64,000 nt of DNA from Pseudomonas arsenicoxydans (GCF_006438915.1 NZ_RCZE01000001.1:62001-126000); one strand, 5' to 3'. Counted from the first letter of the stretch, positions 7,223 to 19,233 are shown. The notes: generated by a model not told the origin, from the letters alone. A program made the numbers and translations.

Positions 7223-7498
7223 TTACTTCCCGCCTTTGTTCGCGTCCTTGATCATTTTGATGGTTTCGTTGGTCTCGTCGATGCAAGCTTGAGTACCTTC
7301 CTTGGTGCCTTTTGCATGGTCCGCCTGGGCTTGTTTGACGGAGTCCGCTACCTGTTCAAGCATTTCCTGAGGAACCTGTGTCTGGGCGTTGTCGATGGTT
7401 TGCAGATTGACCGAGCATAGATCTTTTTCGGCGGCAAACGAGGGGGAGGCCAGCAATGAGGCAGTAACGAACAGACCAAACAGTACAGAACGTTTCAT
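7223..7498 (-). CDS. Small secreted two-cysteine protein, paralogue 2
   Basis: A 91-residue protein with signal peptide MKRSVLFGLFVTASLLASPSFA, cleaved before AEKD. It has cysteines at 28 and 72 in the same places as paralogue 1 (28 and 71). Signal peptides and the DNA around the starts (ATCTCC ribosome-binding region, GTTTCAT) are very alike, while the mature parts have diverged. The mature region is rich in Gln, Lys and Asp and predicted helical, ending KDANKGGK. The start is supported by AAGGAGATAC upstream. It was probably born by tandem duplication with 6677-6928. Function unknown; location probably periplasmic. Confidence 0.8.
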   Translation of the reverse strand: MKRSVLFGLFVTASLLASPSFAAEKDLCSVNLQTIDNAQTQVPQEMLEQVADSVKQAQADHAKGTKEGTQACIDETNETIKMIKDANKGGK

Positions 7499-7563
7499 GT
7501 GTATCTCCTTGAGCTGAGGGACTAGGCATCGCTAACCATCAGGACGGACTGCCGAGTTTTGAA

Positions 7564-7584
7564 AGGCCCCACGTTTGCGGGGCT
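7564..7584 (-). terminator. Second hairpin downstream of the lactate operon
   Basis: GGCCCC and GGGGCT pair across a short loop, and on the minus strand CTTTCAAAA follows. It may back up the terminator at 7664-7684 or insulate the small gene that starts at 7498. Confidence 0.5.
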
Positions 7585-7659
7585 TGATCAGTGGACTGCG
7601 GCGGCACATCAGGGTTCTATCTTTTTGCTGTAATGCTGTCGGTTCTGGCAAGAAGCACT

Positions 7660-7684
7660 AAATAAAAGCGCATGCATGCGCCTT
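7660..7684 (-). terminator. Intrinsic terminator of the lldP-lut-dld operon
   Basis: The self-complementary AGGCGCATGCATGCGCTTTTATTT on the minus strand, about 15 bases after the dld stop, gives a tight GC stem followed by a T-rich tail. Confidence 0.75.
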
Positions 7685-7698
7685 CATTGAGGTCCTGC

Positions 7699-10505
<2,807 letters not shown>

Positions 10506-10509
<4 letters not shown>

Positions 10510-11177
10510 TGGTCCTCCAGGATTAACACCACCAAGTCCTTCGGGCCGTGCGCGCCGTAGGCCAGGATTTGTTCAATGTCGGCGGTTTTCGACGGGCCGG
10601 ACACCAGCAAGGCGTTGGTCGGCATGCCGTGGGCCCAATTGAATTCCTGCTGCACCTGATAGAAGTTGTCGCGAATTTCACTGGCCTTGAGCAGGGCGAA
10701 ATGCACCGGTGGCACCAGGCTCATCAGGCGCGGCTCTTCCCGCGTCGGCCAGAGAATCAGGCTACCGGTGGCGGCGATTGCGCCGAGGGTGCCGGTGAGG
10801 CTGGCCGGGGTGTCGTTGAACAGCTTGGCTTTCCATTCTTCAATCGGGCGGTCGTAAGCCTTGAGCGTCGGCAGCCCCGGATTTTTTGCCCAGTGCTGAG
10901 TGATGTGTTGACCGTGAGGCGTGGTCGGCGCGATCAACAGGCTTGGCAACTGACGGTCCCGTAACAACTGAGCCAATAGCGAAGGCCAGCCTTCGCCCGA
11001 CGTCAGGTGGATTTCGGTGTGCACCGCTTCCATCAGTTTGCGCAGTTGCGGGATGCGTTGTTCAGCAGTGTAGGTGTAGGGCGCTGTCACCAGTTCGACG
11101 TCGAATTCGTCAGGCACTGGCGTGGTGCCGGTCAGACTTTTCCGTAACTTGGCGAGGATGTTTTGCTTGGCGCTCAT
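10506..11177 (-). CDS. lutC: LutC/LldG, L-lactate oxidation subunit
   Basis: Third component of the LutABC (LldEFG) L-lactate-to-pyruvate enzyme. The 223-residue protein has the LUD-domain features of the family, such as TGTLGAIAATGSLILWP and the final GPSKTADIEQILAYGAHGPK (phosphate-binding-like glycine loop). A longer in-frame start at 11267 adds 30 residues without homology. The ATG at 11177 is preferred because it overlaps the lutB stop by one base (TGATG), so translation is probably coupled. No cysteine cluster is present, as expected for LutC. Confidence 0.93.
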
Positions 11178-12631
11178 CAACGGTCTCCCTGTTTGGCCAA
11201 ATGCTCGCGGGCCATATCGTGCAGTGAGCGGGCGGCGGGTTTGGGTGCGCTGTGGTTCTGCGTCCACGGGCCGATATTGCTCGGCGTGAGCGCGCGCAGC
11301 CGTGTGGCGAAGAAACCGAACAGCCGATACAGCGTCGGCGAACTGTTGAGCCTGGCCCAGGCGTTCCAGACGAACCGCTCTTTGCGCGAATACTTACTGC
11401 CTTGGCCGCGCATGACCTGATGTGGGCTGTCCGGGGCTTTGACGTTCTCTTCCCGTAGGCGACGCAGCAATGCAGGGATAGGGATTTTTACCGGGCAGAC
11501 TTCGCCGCACGCACCGCAAAGCGATGAGGCACTAGGGTGGTCCGGGACTTTCGCCAGGCCGACCATGTGCGGCGTGATGATTTTTCCGATAGGCCCAGGG
11601 TAAACCTCCCCATAGGCATGGCCGCCGATTCGGGTGTAGACCGGGCAATGATTCATGCAGGCGCCGCAGCGGATGCAGTTCAGGGTCTGGCGCAGTTCGC
11701 TGTCGGCAAATGCTTGGCTGCGACCATTGTCGAGCAAGACCAGGTGCACTTCCTGAGGGCCGTCGAGTTCATGCGCCTTGCGCGGGCCGGAGATCATGTT
11801 GACGTAGGTGGTAATCGGAATGCCCAGCGCCGAGCGGGTCAGCAGTGACAGCAGCGGCACCACGTCGCGCAGGTTTTCCACGACTTTTTCGATGCCGGTG
11901 ACGGCAATGTGCACCGGCGGTACTGCAGTGGTCATGCGCCCGTTGCCTTCGTTTTCCACCAGCAGCAGGGTGCCGGTTTCGGCCACGGCGAAGTTGACAC
12001 CGGAGACGCCGATGTCCGCTTCGAAAAATTTCTGCCGCAAGACTCTGCGACCGATCTGAATGAGTTGGTCAACGTCCTTGGTGTATTCCACGCCAAGTTT
12101 GTCGTGGAACAAGGACGCGACCTGACCGGCATTCTTGTGGATCGCCGGCATAATAATGTGTGAAGGCTTCTCGTGGTCGAGCTGGACGATGTACTCGCCC
12201 ATGTCCGATTCCAGGCATTCAATGCCCTGATCCGCGAGGAAATGATTCATCTCCATCTCTTCGCTGACCATCGATTTGCCCTTGATCACTTGCCGCCCCT
12301 CGTGAGCGCGGATGATCGAGAGGACGATGCCATTGGCCTCGTCCACCGTTTCCGCCCAGTGCACTGTCACACCGTTGCGGGTCAGGTTCTGTTCAAGCTG
12401 CTCGAGCAAGTCGGGCAACTTGGATAACGCACGAGCGCGGACAGCATTGCCCAGCGATCGCAGGTGTTCTCTTTCGTGGGCATCGCTGAAGGACGCTGCC
12501 CGTTTGGCCATCAGTGAATCCATCGCAGTGCGAAAGTTGTTTCGCAATTGCTTGTCGTCCAGAGCCTTGTGAGCCCGGGCGCGAAAATCTTCGTCGACGC
12601 TGACCGTCGGAATAATCGTGGAAGTGCTCAT
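11177..12631 (-). CDS. lutB: LutB/LldF, iron-sulfur L-lactate oxidation subunit
   Basis: Central subunit of the LutABC lactate oxidation complex. The 484-residue protein starts MSTSTIIPTVSVDEDF and has a LUD domain in its first two thirds (for example AVAETGTLLLVENEGNGR). Two 4Fe-4S motifs follow at CIRCGACMNHCPVY and CGACGEVCPVKIP. The C-terminus (SPTLYRLFGFFATRLR) is basic and hydrophobic and may touch the membrane. A longer frame reaching 12853 lies inside lutA and is rejected. The ATG overlaps the lutA stop (ATGA), and GGAGGTG precedes it. With LutA and LutC it replaces the flavin enzyme LldD, which is absent here. Confidence 0.95.
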   Translation of the reverse strand: MSTSTIIPTVSVDEDFRARAHKALDDKQLRNNFRTAMDSLMAKRAASFSDAHEREHLRSLGNAVRARALSKLPDLLEQLEQNLTRNGVTVHWAETVDEANGIVLSIIRAHEGRQVIKGKSMVSEEMEMNHFLADQGIECLESDMGEYIVQLDHEKPSHIIMPAIHKNAGQVASLFHDKLGVEYTKDVDQLIQIGRRVLRQKFFEADIGVSGVNFAVAETGTLLLVENEGNGRMTTAVPPVHIAVTGIEKVVENLRDVVPLLSLLTRSALGIPITTYVNMISGPRKAHELDGPQEVHLVLLDNGRSQAFADSELRQTLNCIRCGACMNHCPVYTRIGGHAYGEVYPGPIGKIITPHMVGLAKVPDHPSASSLCGACGEVCPVKIPIPALLRRLREENVKAPDSPHQVMRGQGSKYSRKERFVWNAWARLNSSPTLYRLFGFFATRLRALTPSNIGPWTQNHSAPKPAARSLHDMAREHLAKQGDR

Positions 12632-13452
12632 CGGGCACCTCCGGTTCGTTGCCAGAGGAAACTGGCCAGGTGTTGCCCGCGCAACGCTTCCTGCTGTTTC
12701 TCCAGCGAGCCGTTGATGTTCATCAGGCAACCGCAGTCGGCACTCAGTACCTTGTGCGCGCCGGATTCCTTCAACGACCGAGTCTTGTCCGCCACCATCG
12801 CGCCGGAAATGTCTGGCATACGGACGCTGAACGTACCGCCAAAGCCACAACATTCACTTTCGTGGTCGTGATTGACCCGCTCCACATTGCTCAATTGCGC
12901 CAACAACTCGCGACCGTGCAGGTGAGTGTTCATTTCACGGCGTGCCGAGCACGACGTGTGCAGCGCCACTTTGACCGGCTCGCCGCTGTCCTTGAGCTGC
13001 ACCTTGCAGACAAAGAGCAGGAACTCGGCCAATTCATACGTCCGGGCGGCGAGCGCCTGGACTTGCTTCAACGTGTCCGGCTCGTCCTTGAACAAGTCGG
13101 CGTAGTGTTCGCGCAACATCCCGGCACACGATCCCGATGGCACTACCACCGGATAATCCCCGGCGAACAGCGCCAGTTGCGAGCGCGCCACGGTCCTTGC
13201 CTGCTCGGTGTAACCCGAGGTGTAGGCCGGTTGTCCGCAGCAGCTTTGCCCTTGTGGATACTCGACACGAATGCCTTCGCGCTCCAGCAAGTGGATCGCG
13301 TCCATCCCGGCTTCCGGGTAGAACAAATCCACCACGCAGGTCCCGAACAGGTACACCCGTGACGGTTTCTCGCTGGGGTATTGCCGAGGCTCGGGCAGTG
13401 GCGGGGCGACGCGGGTCGCGTTCGGCACAGCGTTGTAAAAAAGCTCGCTCAT
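12628..13452 (-). CDS. lutA: LutA/LldE, cysteine-rich L-lactate oxidation subunit
   Basis: The 274-residue protein has the two CCG (cysteine-rich) domains of the heterodisulfide-reductase-like family. QSCCGQPAYTSGY ends the first, and the second holds HTSCSARREMN with SECCGFGGTFSVR. These cysteines bind an iron-sulfur cluster in the LutABC complex that oxidises L-lactate to pyruvate. The protein opens with about 30 poorly conserved residues before VYLFGTCVVDLFYP. It is the first gene of the lut part of the operon, separated from lldP by 152 bases containing two hairpins, and translationally coupled to lutB. Confidence 0.94.
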   Translation of the reverse strand: MSELFYNAVPNATRVAPPLPEPRQYPSEKPSRVYLFGTCVVDLFYPEAGMDAIHLLEREGIRVEYPQGQSCCGQPAYTSGYTEQARTVARSQLALFAGDYPVVVPSGSCAGMLREHYADLFKDEPDTLKQVQALAARTYELAEFLLFVCKVQLKDSGEPVKVALHTSCSARREMNTHLHGRELLAQLSNVERVNHDHESECCGFGGTFSVRMPDISGAMVADKTRSLKESGAHKVLSADCGCLMNINGSLEKQQEALRGQHLASFLWQRTGGAR

Positions 13453-13491
13453 CAGGCGTGTCTCCGGGTGGGCCCGGTTATCCGTCTGTTG

Positions 13492-13529
13492 AGGCTGCTG
13501 AATATAGAGCCGGAAGCTTTCAGCAGCCT
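13492..13529 (-). promoter_or_regulatory. Intergenic hairpin between lldP and lutA
   Basis: AGGCTGCTGAA and TTCAGCAGCCT form a perfect 11-bp stem with a 16-base loop. It has no T tract on the minus strand, so it is more likely an RNA processing or stability element than a terminator. Confidence 0.5.
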
Positions 13530-13552
13530 TACAGACCGGGTTGTGAATTGCT

Positions 13553-13577
13553 GACGCCGGAATCGTGGTCCGGCGTC
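13553..13577. promoter_or_regulatory. GC-rich hairpin just downstream of lldP
   Basis: GACGCCGGA and TCCGGCGTC form a 9-bp stem with a 7-base loop. The T-rich side (GGTTTTTGCTGTTTTT) follows it only on the plus strand. In lldP mRNA it could protect the 3' end or cause partial termination; on the plus strand it would stop antisense transcription. Confidence 0.45.
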
Positions 13578-13604
13578 GGTTTTTGCTGTTTTTGCTTGTA
13601 GTAC

Positions 13605-15299
13605 TTAGTGCACCAGCATGCCGGTGAACCAGTAGGCCTGAGCCAGGGTGATCAAACCGACTATCGTTGCAAAGAATAGGCTGTGCTTGAGGGTGAAGCG
13701 GAACAGATCCGACTCCTTGCCCACCAGACCGGTCGCGGCGCAGGCCACGGCGATCGATTGGGGCGAGATCATCTTGCCGGTCACGCCGCCGCTGGTGTTC
13801 GCCGCCACCAGCAACACATCGCTGACACCGATCTGGTGCGCGGTGGTCGCTTGCAACGAGCTGAACAGGGCGTTGGACGAGGTGTCGGAGCCGGTCAGAA
13901 ACACGCCCAGCCAGCCGAGGAAGGGCGAGAAGAACGGGAACGCTGCGCCCGTCGCCGCCAATACCAATGCCATGGTCGACGACATGCCCGAGTAGTTGGT
14001 GACGAAAGCAAATGCCAGCACCATGCCGATGGACAGGATCGGCCAGCGCAGTTCGTAGAAGGTCTCTTTAAAAGTGGTCAGACCAGTTTTGAAATTGATC
14101 TTCAGTACCAGCATCGAGATCAGCGCAGAGAAGAAAATCGCCGTACCGGTCGCGGAAATCGGGTCGAGCTTGAACACTGCCGGGATGGCTGTCGGGGCCG
14201 CTACGATTGGAGCAACCTTGATCACCATTTGATCCAGGTGCGGGATGGCGAAGTTGAACACCCAGCTGTACATCGAGCCGCCGGCCGCGAACATCGCCTT
14301 GAAGGGTTTCAAGGTCCAAATGGTGACGAGCACAGTGAGGATCAGGAACGGCGACCAGGCTTTGAAGATTTCCAGCAGGCTGAAAGGCGACGCGACAGTG
14401 GTGCGTTTCTGGCCGAAACCACCGACGCTGGCTGTCACGACGGAGGCCGAGACAGCGCCCGCGATGTGTTGGCCGGCGGCGCGTTTCGGCTGCCAGACTT
14501 TCAGGAACAAGGTCAGGGAGATCAGGCTGACCAGGGCCGAGGTGATGTCCGGCAGTTCCGGGCCAATGAAGTTCGACGTGAAGTATTGGGTGATGGCAAA
14601 GCTCAAACCGGCCACCAGCGCAGCTGGCCAGGTTTCCTTCACGCCGCGCATGCCGTCCATCATGAACACCAGCCAGAACGGCACGAACAGCGACAGCAGC
14701 GGCAGTTGGCGGCCGGTCATGGCGCCGATCTTGAACGCGTCGATGCCGGTCACTTGCCCGGCCACGATGATCGGAATCCCCAGGGCACCGAATGCGACGG
14801 GCGCGGTGTTGGCGATCAGGCACAGGCCGGCTGCGTACAGTGGATTGAAGCCCAGGCCGACGAGCAGGGCGGCGGTAATCGCGACCGGCGCACCGAAACC
14901 GGCGGCGCCTTCGAGGAACGCACCGAAGCAGAACCCGATCAGCAGAACCTGCAAGCGCTGGTCGTCGGTGATCGACAGCACCGAGCTGCGGATCACTTCG
15001 AACTGGCCACTCTTGACCGTCAGTTTGTAGAGGAACACAGCCGCCACGATGATCCAGGCGATGGGCCACAGACCGTAAGCGAAACCATAACCGGCGGCGG
15101 CGAATGCCATGTCGACCGGCATCTGGAAGGCAAAGATCGCCACGGCAATGGACAACGCCAGGGTGATGCTGCCGGCCACATGGCCTTTGAGGCGGAACAC
15201 CGCCAGCGCCAGGAAGAAAAACACGATGGGAATAACGGCCGCGAGGGCGGAGATGCCGAGACTGCCGAGCGGGGTGTAGAGCTGTTGCCAGGTTTGCAT
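13605..15299 (-). CDS. lldP: LldP, L-lactate permease
   Basis: Proton-coupled uptake carrier for lactate (and often glycolate) in the inner membrane. The 564-residue protein has the expected length and about 12 to 14 hydrophobic segments. It starts [19 protein letters not shown] and shows family motifs such as [16 protein letters not shown] and the late [16 protein letters not shown]. It is the first gene of the operon. Its start lies 53 bases from the palindromic operator at 15352-15368 and is divergent from lldR, which fits lactate-induced derepression. Confidence 0.96.
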   Translation of the reverse strand: MQTWQQLYTPLGSLGISALAAVIPIVFFFLALAVFRLKGHVAGSITLALSIAVAIFAFQMPVDMAFAAAGYGFAYGLWPIAWIIVAAVFLYKLTVKSGQFEVIRSSVLSITDDQRLQVLLIGFCFGAFLEGAAGFGAPVAITAALLVGLGFNPLYAAGLCLIANTAPVAFGALGIPIIVAGQVTGIDAFKIGAMTGRQLPLLSLFVPFWLVFMMDGMRGVKETWPAALVAGLSFAITQYFTSNFIGPELPDITSALVSLISLTLFLKVWQPKRAAGQHIAGAVSASVVTASVGGFGQKRTTVASPFSLLEIFKAWSPFLILTVLVTIWTLKPFKAMFAAGGSMYSWVFNFAIPHLDQMVIKVAPIVAAPTAIPAVFKLDPISATGTAIFFSALISMLVLKINFKTGLTTFKETFYELRWPILSIGMVLAFAFVTNYSGMSSTMALVLAATGAAFPFFSPFLGWLGVFLTGSDTSSNALFSSLQATTAHQIGVSDVLLVAANTSGGVTGKMISPQSIAVACAATGLVGKESDLFRFTLKHSLFFATIVGLITLAQAYWFTGMLVH

Positions 15300-15351
15300 A
15301 TGGGGTGGCCCCTAATTGTTGTTGGTCAGGCACTGGGCAGCGTTCTTGGTT

Positions 15352-15368
15352 AATTGGTAAGACCAATT
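15352..15368. promoter_or_regulatory. Predicted LldR operator
   Basis: AATTGGTAAGACCAATT is a perfect palindrome (ATTGGT, 3 bases, ACCAAT), the form bound by FadR-subfamily GntR regulators such as PdhR and LldR. It lies between lldP and lldR, nearer the lldP start. Confidence 0.85.
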
Positions 15369-15562
15369 TACAATCGCTGTTGGCTAGGGTAAAAGCCTTC
15401 TGTGCGGTGTGTCAATTTGCCGCCCTAAAACTTTTGTCGAATACGCCGTGTGCGATGCCTCTGACCGGTTTGATCGAGCGTCTTTTTGGCAGGTGCTGGC
15501 GCCGCGCCAATAGGCCAGAATAGAGGGCCCGGCGAGCGGTCGGGATCGTGGAGAAGTGAGTT

Positions 15563-16330
15563 ATGGGGTTTGATCAGATACGTCAGCGCCGTTTGTCTGA
15601 CGATATTGTCGAGCGGCTCGAGGGGATGATCCTTGAAGGCACGCTGAAGTCTGGCGAGCGCTTGCCGGCCGAACGTGCGCTGGCCGAGCAGTTCGGCGTG
15701 TCACGCCCTTCGTTGCGCGAGGCGATCCAGAAACTCGGGGCCAAGGGCTTGCTGGTCAGTCGTCAGGGCGGCGGCAACTATGTCGTCGATTCGCTGGGGT
15801 CGACCTTCAGCGATCCATTGCTGCACCTGCTGGAAAACAACCCCGAGGCGCAACGCGATCTGCTGGAGTTTCGCCACACTTTGGAAGCGTCCTGCGCTTA
15901 TTACGCGGCCTTGCGCGCTACCGATGTGGACCGTGAGAGGCTGACGGCCGCGTTTGAGCTCTTGCAGGACTGTTATTCGCGTCATGACGATGTGAGCCGG
16001 GCCGAAGAGGGCGCGGCGGACGCCAGTTTCCACCTGGCCATTGCTGAAGCCAGTCATAACGCGGTGTTGTTGCACACGATTCGCGGGCTGTTCGACCTGC
16101 TCAAGCGCAACGTGGTGACCAACATTGGTGGCATGTACAAACAACGCACGGAAACCCGCGACATGCTGATCACACAGCATCGGGAGTTGTACATGGCGAT
16201 TATCGAAGGGCGGGCGGAGCAGGCGCGGGAAGTCTCCAGTCGACACATTTTGTATGTGCAGGAAGTGCTGGAAGAGGTGCGTCAGGAAGTGCAGCGCATG
16301 GCTCGGGCGGAGCGGCGCAAGGGGATGTAG
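15563..16330 (+). CDS. lldR: LldR, GntR/FadR-family lactate regulator
   Basis: Transcription factor of 255 residues expected to repress lldP-lutABC-dld until lactate binds. A winged helix-turn-helix occupies residues about 6-76 (GERLPAERALAEQFGVSRPSLREAIQKL). The FCD ligand domain follows, with its metal/ligand residues in DASFHLAIAEASHN and the later QHRELYMAI. The start is an ATG with GGAGAAG upstream. The gene is divergent from lldP, with the matching palindrome between them. PdhR is an alternative name on motif grounds, but the neighbours favour LldR. Confidence 0.92.
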   Translation: MGFDQIRQRRLSDDIVERLEGMILEGTLKSGERLPAERALAEQFGVSRPSLREAIQKLGAKGLLVSRQGGGNYVVDSLGSTFSDPLLHLLENNPEAQRDLLEFRHTLEASCAYYAALRATDVDRERLTAAFELLQDCYSRHDDVSRAEEGAADASFHLAIAEASHNAVLLHTIRGLFDLLKRNVVTNIGGMYKQRTETRDMLITQHRELYMAIIEGRAEQAREVSSRHILYVQEVLEEVRQEVQRMARAERRKGM

Positions 16331-16359
16331 TCAGTGGGTTTTGTGGTGCTTGTGCTATC

Positions 16360-16441
16360 GCCTTCGCGAGCAAGCCCGCTCCCACTTTGGATTTGTGAAC
16401 CACACAAAACAAATGTGGGAGCGGGCTTGCTCGCGAAGGCG
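16360..16441. repeat. REP pair in inward-facing arrangement
   Basis: CCTTCGCGAGCAAGCCCGCTCCCAC and its reverse complement flank a 28-base centre. The conserved GTGGGAG ends point inward, opposite to the other REPINs in this window. Confidence 0.85.
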
Positions 16442-16460
16442 GTATCAAGCAGCAGGAGAG

Positions 16461-16943
16461 TTAATCTTCCTTGCCCTTGTTGCGCACCGCACGCGCCAGT
16501 TCGCGACCGGCGTCGCGTTCGCGTTCGGTATCACGCTTGTCGTATTCCTTCTTGCCCTTGCCCAGTGCGATCTCGCACTTGACCATGTGCTTGCTCCAGT
16601 ACCAGGACAGGCACACGCAGGCATAGCCTTTTTGCTGCACCGCGGTCGCGAGCTTTTCAAGCTCGCGGCGATTGAGCAGCAATTTGCGGGTACGGGTCGG
16701 ATCAGCGATGACGTGCGTGCTGGCAGTCATCAGCGGCGTGATGTGGCTACCAAGCAGCCAGGCTTCGCCATCCTTGAGCAGCACATAACTGTCGACCAGT
16801 TGCAGCTTGCTTGCCCGCAGACTTTTTACTTCCCAGCCGGCCAGGACCAGACCAGCCTCGAACTTATGCTCGATGAAGTAATCGTGTCGCGCCTTTTTGT
16901 TTTGCGCGATGGTCCCTGTAGGGTGTTTCTTCTGTTTAGCCAT
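16461..16943 (-). CDS. smpB: SmpB, tmRNA-binding protein
   Basis: Binds the tRNA-like part of tmRNA and delivers it to stalled ribosomes; its RNA partner is encoded at 6165-6562. The 160-residue protein has the family core ([26 protein letters not shown]) and the basic C-terminal tail ([17 protein letters not shown]) that enters the mRNA channel. Upstream in-frame starts up to 17174 would add 77 non-conserved residues and run into the next gene. The ATG at 16943 gives [20 protein letters not shown], the standard start. The gene is divergent from the symporter gene. Confidence 0.97.
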   Translation of the reverse strand: MAKQKKHPTGTIAQNKKARHDYFIEHKFEAGLVLAGWEVKSLRASKLQLVDSYVLLKDGEAWLLGSHITPLMTASTHVIADPTRTRKLLLNRRELEKLATAVQQKGYACVCLSWYWSKHMVKCEIALGKGKKEYDKRDTERERDAGRELARAVRNKGKED

Positions 16944-17061
16944 AGGGGCGGCATTATAGGGAGTTGCACGCGAGTCGGCTACGGTATCGCTACGTGCTTG
17001 AGCAGGTTGATTGAATCCCGGACAATGCGGCCTCTTTTTTGAACGCTTGGGCGTGATAACG

Positions 17062-18465
17062 ATGTCGACAGACAAGGTTTCTGTCCACGGCAGTTGGGCT
17101 AGCCGCTGGGTCTTCATACTCGCCGCGACCGGTTCGGCCGTGGGCCTGGGTAGTATCTGGAAATTCCCGTACATGGTCGGCGTCTACGGCGGCGGCGCCT
17201 TTGTGCTGATGTTCCTGGCCTGTATCGCGCTGATCGGTGTGCCGGTCATGCTGGCCGAAACTCTGATCGGCCGTCGCGCCCGGCAAAGTCCGGCCAACGC
17301 CCTGAAGGTGCTGGCGCTGGAGGCGGGGCATTCGGGCAAGTGGTCCTGGGGCGCCTTCGCCGGGATGATCACGGCGTTGCTGATCCTGTCTTTCTATAGT
17401 GTGGTCGGCGGCTGGTCGCTGGATTACATCATCGACATGGGCCGGGGTGACTTCCAGGGTGTGATGGCTGATCAGGTCGGTGCGTACTTTGGCAATGTGA
17501 TCGCCGACCCGTGGCGCCTGACACTTTGGCACACGATTTTCATGCTGCTGTCTGCCGTGGTGATCGCCAAAGGCGTGGTCGCCGGGCTTGAGCGCAGCTT
17601 GCGGATCATGATGCCGCTGCTGTTTGTGATGATTCTGGTGCTGCTGGGTTACAGCATGACCACCGGTCATTTCATGGAGGGCGTGCATTTCATGTTCGAC
17701 TTCCATCCGGAAAAAGTCCTGGACGGCTTGCTGCCCGCCATGGGCCATGCGTTCTTCTCCCTGAGCGTGGGCGTCGGTTCGATCATGATCTACGGCGCAT
17801 ACATGCCGAAGAACTCGTCGATTTCCGGAACCGTCGTTGGCGTTGCATTGCTCGATACGTTTGTTTCGCTGGTGGCCGGTCTGGCATTGTTTCCGATTGT
17901 ATTCGCGGCGGGCCTGAACCCGAGCGAAGGCCCTGGCCTGATGTTTGTCAGCCTGCCCTTTGCCTTTGGTAACGTAGTGTTTGGCCAGTTGATGGGCGTA
18001 GTGTTCTTCGTGCTGGTTGCGGTGGCGGCCTGGAGTTCAGCGATTTCGTTGCTCGAGCCGATGGTCGCGTACTTGGTTGAACGCACCAAAGTCAGCCGCG
18101 CCTGGGTAACGTTCTGGTTGGCGTTTACTTGCTGGTTCGTTGGTCTGGGCACTGTGTTTTCTTTCAATATCTGGAAGGAAGCCAAGTTTTTCGTGAACGA
18201 AGGCGGGATGTTCCATCTCTACCAATGGGGTGCGGCCGGCGGTCTGGACTTCTTTGGTGTGATCGATTTCTTCACCTCGCGGATCATGTTGCCACTCGGT
18301 GGTTTGTGTTTCGTGGTGTTTGCAGGCTGGATCATGGGGCGTGAAGCGGTGCGCGACGAGTTGTCGATCCGTAGCCCGATGCTGTTTGGCCTGTCCCTGT
18401 TCTTGATGCGCTATGTGGCGCCCATCGGCATTCTTGTAGTGTTTGCCGCCCAGCTGTGGAAGTGA
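17062..18465 (+). CDS. Sodium-dependent transporter of the NSS/SLC6 family
   Basis: Inner-membrane symporter of 467 residues, probably for an amino acid or related amine driven by sodium. The N-terminus has the family signature [27 protein letters not shown], in which the unwound TM1 with conserved Gly and Trp forms substrate and sodium sites. About 11 to 12 hydrophobic segments follow. The ATG at 17062 is chosen because it places this signature about 10 residues from the start; no strong ribosome-binding site is visible. It lies between smpB and ratA, which are direct neighbours in many gamma-proteobacteria. The substrate cannot be named from the sequence. Confidence 0.9.
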   Translation: MSTDKVSVHGSWASRWVFILAATGSAVGLGSIWKFPYMVGVYGGGAFVLMFLACIALIGVPVMLAETLIGRRARQSPANALKVLALEAGHSGKWSWGAFAGMITALLILSFYSVVGGWSLDYIIDMGRGDFQGVMADQVGAYFGNVIADPWRLTLWHTIFMLLSAVVIAKGVVAGLERSLRIMMPLLFVMILVLLGYSMTTGHFMEGVHFMFDFHPEKVLDGLLPAMGHAFFSLSVGVGSIMIYGAYMPKNSSISGTVVGVALLDTFVSLVAGLALFPIVFAAGLNPSEGPGLMFVSLPFAFGNVVFGQLMGVVFFVLVAVAAWSSAISLLEPMVAYLVERTKVSRAWVTFWLAFTCWFVGLGTVFSFNIWKEAKFFVNEGGMFHLYQWGAAGGLDFFGVIDFFTSRIMLPLGGLCFVVFAGWIMGREAVRDELSIRSPMLFGLSLFLMRYVAPIGILVVFAAQLWK

Positions 18466-18472
18466 CGCTGAC

Positions 18473-18907
18473 ATGACGACGCATATTCAACGCTCGGCCC
18501 TGCTGCCGTACCCGGCGCAGGCGCTGTATGACCTGGTGAACGACGTAGCGCGTTATCCCGAGTTTCTGCCGTGGTGCTCGGCTGCTGAAGTCCTGGAAAG
18601 CTCGCCGGAGCACATGCGCGCCAGCGTTGGTGTGGCCAAGGGTGGTTTGAGCCAGCATTTCGTCACCAGAAACACGTTGGTGCCCGGGCAGTCGATCGAG
18701 ATGAACCTTGAAGAAGGGCCTTTCACTCAGTTGCACGGTATCTGGGTGTTCAAGCCGCTGACTGACAAGGCCTGCAAGATCAGCCTGGACCTGTCGTTCG
18801 ACTACGCCGGACCGATTGTTCGCGCGACGTTGGGGCCGTTGTTCAATCAGGCGGCCAACACGCTGGTGGACGCGTTCTGCCAGCGCGCCAAGCAGATTCA
18901 TGGTTGA
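18473..18907 (+). CDS. ratA: RatA, START-like ubiquinone-binding/ribosome association protein
   Basis: The 144-residue protein has the START/polyketide-cyclase fold of the COQ10/RatA family, seen from SALLPYPAQALYDLVNDVARYPEFLPWCSAAEV to the C-terminal helix (LGPLFNQAANTLVDAFCQRA). In E. coli RatA has been reported to inhibit 70S ribosome association, while COQ10 homologues bind ubiquinone; which role applies here is not shown. An ATG 30 bases further upstream lies inside the preceding gene. The start at 18473 gives the conserved N-terminus. It overlaps ratB by 8 bases. Confidence 0.9.
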   Translation: MTTHIQRSALLPYPAQALYDLVNDVARYPEFLPWCSAAEVLESSPEHMRASVGVAKGGLSQHFVTRNTLVPGQSIEMNLEEGPFTQLHGIWVFKPLTDKACKISLDLSFDYAGPIVRATLGPLFNQAANTLVDAFCQRAKQIHG

Positions 18908-19214
18908 GTCGGTGATTGAGGTCGAAGTGGTGTATGCCGCGGTTGATCGTCAGGTGTTGCTGACGGTCGCCGTGCCTGCGGGCACGTCGGTGCGCGAGGC
19001 GTTGCGCAATTCAGCGGTGGATGCGCAGTTTCCGGAGCTGGATTTGGGCAATTGCCCGGTGGGTATCTTTGGCAAGGTCATTGCCGATCCAGAGGTGCGC
19101 CCGGTTCAGGCGGGTGATCGCCTAGAGATTTACCGGCCATTGCTGGCGGATCCCAAGGAGGTTCGTCGCTTGCGTGCCGCCAAGGCGGCCGATGCCAAAG
19201 CGCGGAATCAGTGA
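18900..19214 (+). CDS. ratB: RatB/RnfH, ubiquitin-like-fold small protein
   Basis: The 104-residue protein of the RnfH family has a beta-grasp fold. Seen are VIEVEVVYAAVDRQVLLTV, GTSVREALRNS and VGIFGKVIADPEVRPVQAGDRLEIYRPLLADPKEVRR, a near-complete family consensus. It was first described as RatA's partner, but an antitoxin role is weakly supported in the literature. The ATG overlaps the end of ratA by 8 bases. The C-terminus is a charged Ala/Lys tail. A bidirectional terminator follows. Confidence 0.92.
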   Translation: MVESVIEVEVVYAAVDRQVLLTVAVPAGTSVREALRNSAVDAQFPELDLGNCPVGIFGKVIADPEVRPVQAGDRLEIYRPLLADPKEVRRLRAAKAADAKARNQ

Positions 19215-19233
19215 TTCACTAAACGCCAGACAA

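Noticed and set aside
6165..7498. A genomic island at ssrA
   Set aside because: No integrase or mobility gene and no large foreign segment lies between the two terminator copies. Only the duplication itself is supported.
13683..15353. Open frame of 556 codons on the plus strand opposite lldP
   Set aside because: Highly charged low-complexity translation of a membrane-protein antisense strand, with no start signal.
18473..19214. RatA-RatB as a classical toxin-antitoxin pair
   Set aside because: The genes are conserved core genes with RnfH and COQ10-like folds, and the evidence that RatB is an antitoxin is weak.
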